Shown here: positions 1 to 6,852 of the stretch, one piece after another | Numbering within the stretch: the first letter of the stretch is position 1 | Layout of the letters: each line of letters begins with the position of its first letter | DNA from: Acidobacteriota bacterium | GTDB taxonomy: Bacteria > Acidobacteriota > Blastocatellia > Pyrinomonadales > Pyrinomonadaceae | DNA length: 7,224 nucleotides | Direction: 5' to 3' | NCBI GenBank assembly: GCA_003222835.1 | Contig: QHXE01000148.1 | Span: forward strand, 1 to 7,224 | Made by a program: the position numbers and the translations under genes | Notes under the pieces: generated by a model | What the model saw: the letters and a program-made list of their open reading frames with translations, nothing else | Told to the model about the DNA's origin: nothing | Databases searched by the model: none

Positions 1-684
1 GTCGCATTCGAGGTCGAAATCCGACATCAGCGCGAGAAAATCTTTGAGCGCTTGAGCTTCGCCTTGTTCGTTACCTTCTTTGTCTATGCCGAATGCATGT
101 TCGCTTTGATTACTTATCAGGCCCTCGAGCTCGAATCCCGGAACTGGCCCAACGTGAACAGCGATCGATAGAATCCGTCCCGACGTTGCATTCAACGAAC
201 CTAGTTGATAGACGCGTTCTTCTTCGGCCGCAATATCTTCCAAATAGCGCTCTTGTTGTTCCAGGCGCATGTAGCCAAGGCGAAAATCCTTCTCCAGCTT
301 TGGTCCTACGCGTTCGCGGAAGCCGGGGAGGGCAATGGTCTCGATGTCCATAGTGAAAGCGCGCGGGAGCAACGGATCACAGCCGACGTGTTCGCGATAC
401 TGTTCTATATTGATGGGACGATATTCAGTGACGACGAACTGCGAGCGATCCTGAAAAGACTCGAGTTTCCCGGTGACCCCCCACAAGCCCGGTTTTATTT
501 CTTCGCGACCTTCGAGCACTTCTGCCCAAATCTTGAGTGCGAGGCTGCCGGTTGCGTTCCGCGCGCTCGCATCGCGAAACGGTTTCCCCTGTTGGGTGCG
601 GCGTTCGCGCACGGAAGTGACGAAAACCATCAGCCACACTTCTTCGTTGAATGGGAGCTCGGTGATGGGGATATTGCCTTTCAT
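1..684 (-). CDS. OB-fold plus DnaQ/PolB-like 3'-5' exonuclease, partial (C-terminus outside window)
   Basis: Reading the minus strand from the ATG at 684-682 gives 228 codons without a stop to the window edge, so the gene is cut at its 3' end. Residues ~12-95 resemble an OB-type nucleic-acid-binding domain, with a basic 'RRTQQGKPF' turn (28-36) and 'GSLALKIWAEV' (46-56). From ~108 a ribonuclease H-like exonuclease domain begins: FTMDIETI places the metal-binding Asp113 and Glu115 of ExoI, and 'GRILSIAVHVG' with 'EAQALKDFLALM' matches the predicted 3'-5' exonuclease family related to the PolB proofreading domain. The later Exo II and III motifs would lie beyond the window, so activity cannot be judged. 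Expected role by family: trimming DNA or RNA 3' ends in the cytoplasm. The start is set by the ATGA overlap with the upstream small membrane-protein gene, which suggests translational coupling. Domain names come from motif recognition only. Confidence 0.85.
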   Translation of the reverse strand, partial: MKGNIPITELPFNEEVWLMVFVTSVRERRTQQGKPFRDASARNATGSLALKIWAEVLEGREEIKPGLWGVTGKLESFQDRSQFVVTEYRPINIEQYREHVGCDPLLPRAFTMDIETIALPGFRERVGPKLEKDFRLGYMRLEQQERYLEDIAAEEERVYQLGSLNATSGRILSIAVHVGPVPGFELEGLISNQSEHAFGIDKEGNEQGEAQALKDFLALMSDFDLECD

Positions 685-932
685 TCTTTAGTTCGCTTGC
701 GATTCAAGAGCGCGAGGATGACGACAAATACGATAGGCTCCACGAGCAGCAATGCCGTAAATCCAGTCGATGAAATACCGCCGCCGACCGCCGCGATGCC
801 GCCACTTTCAGGCCCTCGCGACATTTGTCTCACCAGCATCGATATCAGCGGATAAAAAACATAGAGGCATATTAGGACGAAGGTAATGATCAACGACAAG
901 AATAAGGCAAGTAGAAAATCTTTGGTCCTCAT
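681..932 (-). CDS. Small two-helix membrane protein, unknown function
   Basis: An 83-residue protein that I do not recognise. It has a basic start (MRTK), a hydrophobic helix at ~6-30, a Gly/Ser-rich linker (residues ~38-57, with GGIAAVGGG) and a second helix at ~58-76, ending in a basic tail (NRKRTKE). This predicts two membrane passes with both ends on the cytoplasmic side by the positive-inside rule. It lies 36 bases downstream of the acidic hypothetical gene, and its TGA overlaps the ATG of the exonuclease (ATGA), so it sits inside an apparent three-gene operon. Upstream of the ATG only a short GGA is visible, a weak ribosome-binding site. The overlaps support a real gene, but a protein this short with no family match stays tentative. 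Confidence 0.7.
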   Translation of the reverse strand: MRTKDFLLALFLSLIITFVLICLYVFYPLISMLVRQMSRGPESGGIAAVGGGISSTGFTALLLVEPIVFVVILALLNRKRTKE

Positions 933-968
933 TTCACGTGATTCCGTTACGGGTTTAGCCGGATTTCT

Positions 969-1865
969 CTAGCTCACAAACTCAGAACCTAGCTCATCAA
1001 ATCCCGGCCTGATAAAATCTCGGGCTCTGGGAAAAATCCGTTCGATGGCGCGTCGAAGCTGCTCGAGTTCGATCAGCATTGGAACTGTCGATTCTGTTTT
1101 CTCAGGCAAGGCATTCTGCATCAGGCGCCAGGCGCTCAATGAACGATCGATGGCAATCAGCGCGATTTTGGCCGAGCCGTCAGAGTCGTGGCAGGCCGCG
1201 CGGAGCATAACGCTTTTGTCATCGAAATCGTCATCGATGTTAATGTCGCTTAGTTCGTCTTCTTCTATCTCGTCATCGAAGCTGAAAGTCTCGAAGTCAA
1301 TATCGCTCACGTCCTCGTCGCCGATCTCTTCCAAACCCATCAATGCGCGATAGGTCTTTGCGGCGATGAAGAACTGATACCAGCGAATGACTTCAACTGC
1401 ATCGCTCACATTGATGTCTTCTTCCGCGCTGCTGGCCTTGCCTGTTATATCATCGTGAACATTCTCTTCGACGGCGAACTCTTCTTTGAACCATTCCTGG
1501 ACCATCTGGGCGTAATGGCGCGCGGAAAGCGAGACTGGATGCTCCTTTGCTTCTTCTCTCCGTTGTCCGCGCTCGGCGATTGCGGCTTCGGCTTCAGCAG
1601 ATTCCAGATCAACTCCCATCTCTTCGGCCCATTCGAGGATCATTTCGTGCGTTTCGCGAAATATCGCTTCCAGTTTGTGCCAGAACTTGGCATTGTTGAT
1701 GTCGTGACTTTCAGGGTCGTCACTTATGCTTTCTGCTCTTTCCGTGGCGTAAACCATACAGCGCGACGTGAATGGGCAACGCTCGCACCAACGATCGCAG
1801 TAATTGTAGATCCCGGAGATGAAGTCGGGGTTTTCGGCGAGTTCCATCAGCTCGTCTTTATTCAT
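969..1865 (-). CDS. Acidic hypothetical protein with N-terminal CX3CX2CX5C motif
   Basis: A 298-residue soluble protein without signal peptide or membrane helix. Near the N-terminus Cys23, Cys27, Cys30 and Cys36 form a compact CX3CX2CX5C cluster within 'YCDRWCERCPFTSRC', which could bind zinc or an Fe-S cluster. The order and spacing fit a metal site better than disulfides in a cytoplasmic protein. The middle (~60-175) is probably helical and rich in Glu/Ala. Residues ~179-217 form a strongly acidic low-complexity tract dominated by Asp and Glu. The C-terminal ~80 residues look folded again, with several hydrophobic helices ending near FIRPGFDELGSEF. I recognise the cysteine segment as typical of a conserved hypothetical family but know no function for it. 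It is the first gene of the minus-strand operon. Its ATG lies 8 bases from a large inverted repeat that could control its expression. The only purine-rich match to a ribosome-binding site, CGGAC, falls in that repeat. Confidence 0.88.
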   Translation of the reverse strand: MNKDELMELAENPDFISGIYNYCDRWCERCPFTSRCMVYATERAESISDDPESHDINNAKFWHKLEAIFRETHEMILEWAEEMGVDLESAEAEAAIAERGQRREEAKEHPVSLSARHYAQMVQEWFKEEFAVEENVHDDITGKASSAEEDINVSDAVEVIRWYQFFIAAKTYRALMGLEEIGDEDVSDIDFETFSFDDEIEEDELSDINIDDDFDDKSVMLRAACHDSDGSAKIALIAIDRSLSAWRLMQNALPEKTESTVPMLIELEQLRRAIERIFPRARDFIRPGFDELGSEFVS

Positions 1866-1873
1866 GTGTTTGT

Positions 1874-1947
1874 TGTCCGATAAACTTTAGTTGGTCGCGC
1901 GGACGGGTCCTTAATGCCGGCCGCGACAAGCTAAAGCTTATCGGACA
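1874..1947. repeat. Long imperfect inverted repeat between divergent genes
   Basis: The left arm TGTCCGATAAACTTTAG (1874-1890) is the reverse complement of the right arm CTAAAGCTTATCGGACA (1931-1947) at 16 of 17 positions, and the mismatch can form a G-U pair in RNA. Pairing continues inwards: after a weak three-base stretch, GTCGCG (1894-1899) meets CGCGAC (1922-1927). The whole forms a stem of roughly 25 bp with a ~22-base apical region. It lies between two outward-facing start codons (1865 and 2004), so it is not needed as a terminator. Possible roles are an operator with two half-sites, a 5'-UTR hairpin that hides the ribosome-binding region of the minus-strand operon, or a small mobile palindrome. 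The symmetry is directly visible; the function is inferred. Confidence 0.85.
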
Positions 1948-1968
1948 GTGCGCATTCTAATGTATTAT
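1942..1968 (+). promoter_or_regulatory. Possible promoter of the sensor kinase gene
   Basis: TATTAT at 1963-1968 resembles a -10 box and would place the transcript start about 30 bases before the kinase ATG. The best upstream hexamer, CGGACA at 1942-1947, matches four of six -35 consensus positions, but the spacer is only 15 bases. It falls in the right arm of the inverted repeat, so a protein bound there would block it. No Shine-Dalgarno sequence is visible before the ATG at 2004. The call is weak. Confidence 0.25.
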
Positions 1969-2003
1969 CGTCGCTGTTACCATGCAATCTCAGTACGCAT
2001 TGA

Positions 2004-5000
2004 ATGGCCCATCGTAAGAATCATCATTGGCTCCTTGAACTTGGTCTGATCCTGATCGTGGCGGCGGTCTACTTTCTGGCTGCTAAACTCGGTCTCTCGC
2101 TCGCCTTTCTCAACGCCAGCGTCTCGCCTGTCTGGCCCCCTACCGGGGTGGCCATCGCGGTCGTGTTCTGGTTGGGATATCGCGCCGTGCCGGGAGTTTT
2201 CCTGGGCGCGCTGCTGGCGAATTCTTTGCTCACCAATGTTTCATTTGCAACCACCTCGGGAATTACCATCGGTAACACGCTCGAAGCGATCGCGGCCGTA
2301 TACCTGCTGCGCCGTTTCATCGGTTCCCGCATTCCGTTTAATCGCGTCATAGATGTTTTGAAGTTTCTTCTTTTCGCCGTGATTCTCAGCACCGCGATCA
2401 GCGCTACCATTGGCACGCTCAGTCTTTGTCTCGGCGGCGCGGCGACCTGGAGCAACTTTGGTTGGCTCTGGCTGACTTGGTGGCTGGGCGATGGCGTCGG
2501 CGCGCTGGTCGTGGCGCCGCTCATCCTCAGCTGGGTTGAGCGACCTATCGAACGGTGGTCGGGCCGGCGCTGGGCCGAAGGTGCTGCACTGCTGATCGCT
2601 TTGTGGATTCTATCGGCAACAATCTACACAGACCTCTTTCTGAGATCCGCAGCCGGACGTCCATGGGGACACGTGACCATACCACTCTTGCTCTGGGCCG
2701 CATTTCGCTTTGGCCCGCGCGGAGTTGCGACGACGATCGCGACTTTCTCAGCGATTGCAATTTGGGGAACGGTCCACGGACGCGGTGGATTCGCCGTCTA
2801 CAACGCCAACGATGCGTTGCTGTACTTGCAGGCTTACGTGGCGGACTTGGCAATCACGACTTTGCTACTGGCCGCTATCATTTCGGAGCGAAAGCACGCC
2901 GCCCGTAACTTGAGTGGAGGCCTTTCAGTGACGCGCATCCTGGCTGAGTCACCTGCGCTCGATGATGCTCTCCCGCGCATTCTGCAAAGAATTTGTGTGA
3001 CCTTTGACTGGGAAGTCGGAGTCATGTGGATAGCGGACGTTGAATCGGCCCTGCTGCGAAGTTTGAAAGTTTGGCCACCCCAGGAAACGGAGAGCAGATT
3101 CGAAGCAGTCTGCTACGAGAGCACATTCTCTTCCGGCATCGGTTTGCCGGGACGAGTTTGGAAGAGCTTAAAGCCGGCGTGGATTCAAGACGTCAGCAGT
3201 GACGAGAACTTTCCGCGCGCGCGCGTCGCGTCAGCAGAAGGTCTGCACGCCGCGTTCGCGTTTCCGATCGTCTCGGGCGAGAAGTTCCTCGGCGTCATGG
3301 AATTCTTCAGTCATGAAATTCGCGAGCCTGATGAATCGTTGCTGGCCGCGGTTGGTGGCATCGGCAGCCAGATTGGACAATTCATTGAACGCAAACGGGC
3401 GGAAAAAGCGCTCGAACCAGCTGGATTGCTGCCGAGCGAGAATCCGGCGCCGGTGATTCGTTTGGATCAAGGACGAGTCCTTAGTTATGCCAACCCCGCG
3501 GCCCAACGTGTATTCGCAAGTTGGAACCTTACTTTAGGTAAGGAAGTGCCCGAGGAGTTAGCGCAAAACGCCGAAGCAGCTTTATCGCGGGGTGAGCGAC
3601 GAAATATCGAATTGTCCCTCGGCGAACAGATCTACTTGGTCACTCTTGCCCCTCTAGTCGGTGGTAATTATGTAAATCTCTACTTTACTGACATCACCGA
3701 TCTAAAGCGGACTCAGGAAGCGCTGCTGAAGAACGAGGAATGGCTGCGCCTGACGATGGAAGGCGGGCGCGTGGGAACGTGGACGCGCGATCTCGATGAG
3801 TACAATCGCGTCATCTGGTCGCCTGAATTGGAGGAGATTTTCGGATTGCGGCGGGGCGAGTTTCCGCAAACCGAAGAAGCGTTCTTTGCTTTTGTTCATC
3901 CCGATGACCGGGCGCGACTGAGCCAGGCGGTGACTCGAGCGATCGAGAGCCGCGGCGCTTATGACATCGAGTTTCGGTACACGCGAAAAGACGGCGCCCA
4001 GCGTTGGATGCTGGGGCGAGGACGAGCATTTTATACCGAAGACGGAAAACCGTATCGGTTGGCAGGATTAGGTTGGGACATTACCGAACGCAAACTGGTG
4101 GAAGAAAGCCTGGTCAAGAACCAGGAGGCGCTGAAGCTCGCGCACAAAGTCGCGCGCGGCGGAACGTGGCAATGGGACTTAGTAACGAATCAGGTTAATT
4201 GGTCAGAGGAGTACTGTGACCTTCTGGGACTGAATCCCGCAGAAGTTCATCCTTCACAAGAGGAATGGTCACGCCGGGTTCACCCTGACGATCTCTCGAT
4301 GGTCCTTCAAGAGCATAGGAATGCCATGGCGGAAAAGCGGGATGTAGACGTCGAGTTCCGAATCAAGCGAGCAGACGGAGAGTGGCGATGGTTCTACCGC
4401 ACTGGCCGATTCGTTTACGCCACGGATGGCAAACCTCTATCGATGATCGGAATCACGTTCGACATTACCGAGCGCAAACAAGCCCAGGAGGCACTACGCG
4501 AGAGCCAGGCACAGTTGGCCAACGTAATTGGTTCGGCCATGGATGCAGTCATCACTGTCGATCAGGATCAGCGGATCGCGATATTCAATTCCGCCGCGGA
4601 AAAGATGTTCGGCTGTTCGACTGCCGAGGCTATCGGTCAACCTATCGATCGCTTCATTCCCGAGCACCGTGAACACATTCGCTCGTTTGGCGAGACGCGC
4701 GTGACCAAGCGGTCGATGGGCGCGCTCGGAGCACTGTCCGGGGTGCGTGCGAATGGCGAGGAATTTCCGATTGAGGCTTCTATTTCTCAAATCGAGTTAG
4801 AGGGTCGGAAGCTTTACACGCTAATCCTGCGCGACATCACTGGGCGTAAACGCGCTGAGGAAGAACGCGAACAGCTTTTGGCCCGAGAGCATGAAGCACG
4901 AGCTGAGGCCGAAATTGCCAATCGCATCAAAGACGAATTTCTGGCCACGCTGTCGCACGAGTTGCGGACACCGCTGACCGCGATCCTGGGCTGGCTTTCG

Positions 5001-6044
5001 ATAATGCGGAGTCAGCCACTCGATACGAAAACCACTGAGCACGCGATTGAGACCATCGAACGCAACGCCAGGATTCAAGCACAATTGATTGAAGATTTGG
5101 TGGACGTGTCGCGCATCGTCGGCGGCAAACTCAATCTGGACATGCAGCCGGTCAATCTCTTGCCGGTGATTGAGGCGGCCATTGAGGTCGTGCGGCCGGC
5201 AGCCGAAGCCAAAGGAGTTGCTTTGCGGGTGAAGCACGATCCGTCGGCGGGAATGGTTTCCGGCGACGCGGCGCGATTGCAACAGGTGGTTTGGAACCTG
5301 CTTTCGAATGCCGTCAAATTCACCTCGCAAGGCGGCTCGGTGGAAGTTTTGCTGGGGCGGGCAGACGGCTCAGCCGAAATTGTCGTTCGGGATACGGGCA
5401 TCGGAATCGCCCCCGAATTCCTGCCTCACGTTTTCGAGAGATTTCGCCAGGCTGAGTCGCCATTGACCAGGTCGCAGCGCGGCCTGGGACTTGGCTTGGC
5501 AATCGTGCGCCACCTGGTTGAATTACACGGTGGCAGCGCGAGCGCGGAGAGTCCCGGCGAAAATCAAGGCGCGACGTTCACAATTCGACTGCCGCGCGCT
5601 TCAGCGCTGCGAACCGATGCTTCGGCGACGGAATCTGATCGGGCTGCCGGCTTTGAGCAATCGCTCGCGGGTTTGCGCGTGCTCGTGGTTGAAGACGAGC
5701 CCGACGCCCGCGAGTTGATCTCGTTGGCCCTCAAACGTTCCGGCGCGGAAGTCCAAGCCGTGGCTTCGGCCAGGGAGGCTTTAAGAAGTCTGCAAATGTT
5801 CACGCCGGATGTGCTCTTAAGCGATATTGGCTTGCCGGCCGAAAGCGGTTACGATTTGATTCGCGAGGTTAGATCTCTTTCTTCGGATCTCAGCAAAGTT
5901 CCGGCCATTGCCTTGACTGCATTCGCTTCGGAAAACGATCGCAAGATGGCCCTGTCGAACGGTTTTCACGCCCATTTGGCGAAGCCCGTCGAGGCGGATC
6001 ATCTCATTGAAATAATTCGACGCGTAGTTCGAGGCAACTTCTGA
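2004..6044 (+). CDS. Hybrid sensor histidine kinase (MASE1-GAF-4xPAS-HisKA-HATPase-REC)
   Basis: A 1346-residue membrane-bound phosphorelay protein. Residues ~10-295 form a multi-helix MASE1 sensor, with the family-type 'SPVWPPTGVA' (41-50) and 'WWLGDGVGALVVAPLIL' (159-175). A GAF domain follows (~305-462). Then come four PAS units: a short one (~475-568), two PAS_3-type domains (~575-698 and ~703-824) ending in WDITERK and FDITERK, and one at ~830-949. The kinase core begins with HisKA: H-box 'TLSHELRTP' with phospho-acceptor His985. The ATPase domain shows N-box NLLSNAVKF (Asn1098, Asn1102), G1 DTGIG (1130-1134), an F-box around 1144-1147 and G2 GLGLGL (1160-1165). The C-terminal receiver has Glu1230/Asp1231, phospho-acceptor Asp1274, Thr1305 and Lys1327. 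All catalytic residues are present, so it should autophosphorylate and pass phosphate to its own receiver. No DNA-binding output domain is attached, so a separate phosphotransfer protein or regulator is expected elsewhere. The ligand is unknown. The ATG at 2004 directly precedes a basic N-terminus and the first helix. Confidence 0.97.
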   Translation: MAHRKNHHWLLELGLILIVAAVYFLAAKLGLSLAFLNASVSPVWPPTGVAIAVVFWLGYRAVPGVFLGALLANSLLTNVSFATTSGITIGNTLEAIAAVYLLRRFIGSRIPFNRVIDVLKFLLFAVILSTAISATIGTLSLCLGGAATWSNFGWLWLTWWLGDGVGALVVAPLILSWVERPIERWSGRRWAEGAALLIALWILSATIYTDLFLRSAAGRPWGHVTIPLLLWAAFRFGPRGVATTIATFSAIAIWGTVHGRGGFAVYNANDALLYLQAYVADLAITTLLLAAIISERKHAARNLSGGLSVTRILAESPALDDALPRILQRICVTFDWEVGVMWIADVESALLRSLKVWPPQETESRFEAVCYESTFSSGIGLPGRVWKSLKPAWIQDVSSDENFPRARVASAEGLHAAFAFPIVSGEKFLGVMEFFSHEIREPDESLLAAVGGIGSQIGQFIERKRAEKALEPAGLLPSENPAPVIRLDQGRVLSYANPAAQRVFASWNLTLGKEVPEELAQNAEAALSRGERRNIELSLGEQIYLVTLAPLVGGNYVNLYFTDITDLKRTQEALLKNEEWLRLTMEGGRVGTWTRDLDEYNRVIWSPELEEIFGLRRGEFPQTEEAFFAFVHPDDRARLSQAVTRAIESRGAYDIEFRYTRKDGAQRWMLGRGRAFYTEDGKPYRLAGLGWDITERKLVEESLVKNQEALKLAHKVARGGTWQWDLVTNQVNWSEEYCDLLGLNPAEVHPSQEEWSRRVHPDDLSMVLQEHRNAMAEKRDVDVEFRIKRADGEWRWFYRTGRFVYATDGKPLSMIGITFDITERKQAQEALRESQAQLANVIGSAMDAVITVDQDQRIAIFNSAAEKMFGCSTAEAIGQPIDRFIPEHREHIRSFGETRVTKRSMGALGALSGVRANGEEFPIEASISQIELEGRKLYTLILRDITGRKRAEEEREQLLAREHEARAEAEIANRIKDEFLATLSHELRTPLTAILGWLSIMRSQPLDTKTTEHAIETIERNARIQAQLIEDLVDVSRIVGGKLNLDMQPVNLLPVIEAAIEVVRPAAEAKGVALRVKHDPSAGMVSGDAARLQQVVWNLLSNAVKFTSQGGSVEVLLGRADGSAEIVVRDTGIGIAPEFLPHVFERFRQAESPLTRSQRGLGLGLAIVRHLVELHGGSASAESPGENQGATFTIRLPRASALRTDASATESDRAAGFEQSLAGLRVLVVEDEPDARELISLALKRSGAEVQAVASAREALRSLQMFTPDVLLSDIGLPAESGYDLIREVRSLSSDLSKVPAIALTAFASENDRKMALSNGFHAHLAKPVEADHLIEIIRRVVRGNF
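6031..6034 (+). promoter_or_regulatory. Shine-Dalgarno site for tag inside the kinase 3' end
   Basis: GAGG lies 10 bases before the GTG at 6045, within the last codons of the kinase gene. It supports the GTG as the true start. No other ATG, GTG or TTG in that frame lies between the kinase stop and the conserved RCGW motif of Tag. Confidence 0.6.
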
Positions 6045-6638
6045 GTGGCAAATCCAGCTAATGATCGGCCAGCGAGGGTCCAGCGCTGTGGATGGGCAAG
6101 GACGGAACTGGCGATTGCCTATCACGATCGTGAATGGGGCCTTCCCGTTCATGACGATCGCAAGTTATTTGAGTTTCTGATTCTCGAAGGCGCGCAGGCT
6201 GGTTTGAGTTGGGAGACGATTCTGCGGAAACGCGAGAATTATCGGAAGGCGTTCGATAATTTCGATGCACGGAAGATTGCCGCGTTCGATAAGCGAAAGG
6301 TCAAAAGCCTGCTCGCTGATTCGGGGATTGTCAGAAATCGCCTGAAGATAAACGCAGCGATCCAAAACGCCAAGGCTTTTCTTGCCATCCAGCAAGAATT
6401 CGCTAGTTTCGATGCCTATGTTTGGCGGTTTGTAAATGGAAAGCCAATCAAACGAAAACGCGGCGTCCCGGTATTAGCCTACACTCTTGAATCGGACGCG
6501 CTGAGTCGAGATCTTATTAGGCGTGGTTTTAAGTTCGTCGGCTCGACGATTTGCTATTCGTTCATGCAGGCCATCGGCATGGTTAATGATCACGACCGAA
6601 GCTGTTTTCGCTACCGTGAAGTTCAACTCAGTCCATAA
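6045..6638 (+). CDS. tag: DNA-3-methyladenine glycosylase I
   Basis: A 197-residue cytoplasmic base-excision repair enzyme that removes 3-methyladenine from alkylated DNA. It aligns by eye along its whole length with E. coli Tag. The N-terminal RCGW gives Cys15, and YHDREWG gives His27. The C-terminal VNDHDRSC gives His183 and Cys187. Together these match the zinc ligands Cys4, His17, His175 and Cys179 of E. coli Tag. The catalytic-pocket segment LEGAQAGLSW supplies Glu48 and Trp56, equivalent to Glu38 and Trp46. 'KRENYRKAFDNFD' and 'GFKFVGSTICYSFMQAIGMVNDH' are also family hallmarks. The family length is ~185-195, so the protein is complete with a slightly longer N-terminus. The GTG start follows the kinase TGA with no gap and in the same frame, implying co-transcription and translational coupling. 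The pairing with a sensor kinase may only reflect gene order and does not show that the kinase senses alkylation. Confidence 0.97.
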   Translation: MANPANDRPARVQRCGWARTELAIAYHDREWGLPVHDDRKLFEFLILEGAQAGLSWETILRKRENYRKAFDNFDARKIAAFDKRKVKSLLADSGIVRNRLKINAAIQNAKAFLAIQQEFASFDAYVWRFVNGKPIKRKRGVPVLAYTLESDALSRDLIRRGFKFVGSTICYSFMQAIGMVNDHDRSCFRYREVQLSP

Positions 6639-6817
6639 GTATAGATCGGCCACGGGCATTAAGTGTCTGCGCGGAATTAAAAACATTTTGCTTGATCAAA
6701 CATTTCCACTCACATCGCGGCTGTTTTATTTGTTCTCTCGAAGACAACCAGAAATGGCGGGCATTTCTTGTTAGAAGAAAAATAAATCACTCTCCGAAAA
6801 ATAAAACACACAAAAAA
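6639..6817. other. AT-rich intergenic stretch after tag, no gene seen
   Basis: No convincing gene. The base composition falls clearly below that of the genes: 6781-6840 has 19 G/C in 60 bases. A short hairpin, AGAAATG (6750-6756), loop GCGGG, CATTTCT (6762-6768), is present. It overlaps an alternative pairing of TTTCTT (6764-6769) with AAGAAA (6775-6780). Neither is followed by a proper T-tract, so I do not call a terminator, although one for the kinase-tag transcript would be expected here. Confidence 0.5.
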
Positions 6818-6846
6818 TTGACGGCAGAAAACCTTTACAGTATAAA
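6818..6846 (+). promoter_or_regulatory. Strong sigma70-type promoter upstream of the structured RNA
   Basis: TTGACG (6818-6823) matches the -35 consensus in five of six bases. TATAAA (6841-6846) matches the -10 consensus in five of six. The spacer is the ideal 17 bases, and the stretch just upstream is A-rich like an UP element (CAAAAAA at 6811-6817). Transcription would start near 6852-6855 and enter the structured region. No open reading frame with a plausible start and ribosome-binding site follows, so the product is probably an RNA or a long structured leader. This is the best promoter in the window. Confidence 0.75.
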
Positions 6847-6852
6847 TGCGCC

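Noticed and set aside
205..855. Plus-strand open frame of 216 codons
   Set aside because: It lies antisense to the exonuclease gene and the small membrane-protein gene, has no family features, and its translation looks like a random shadow, while the minus strand shows domain motifs and coupled starts.
1455..1883. Plus-strand open frame of 142 codons
   Set aside because: Antisense to the cysteine-motif protein, whose composition and layout are far more gene-like; no ribosome-binding site.
1874..1947. Bidirectional terminator
   Set aside because: Both flanking genes are transcribed away from this site, and no T-tract follows either arm.
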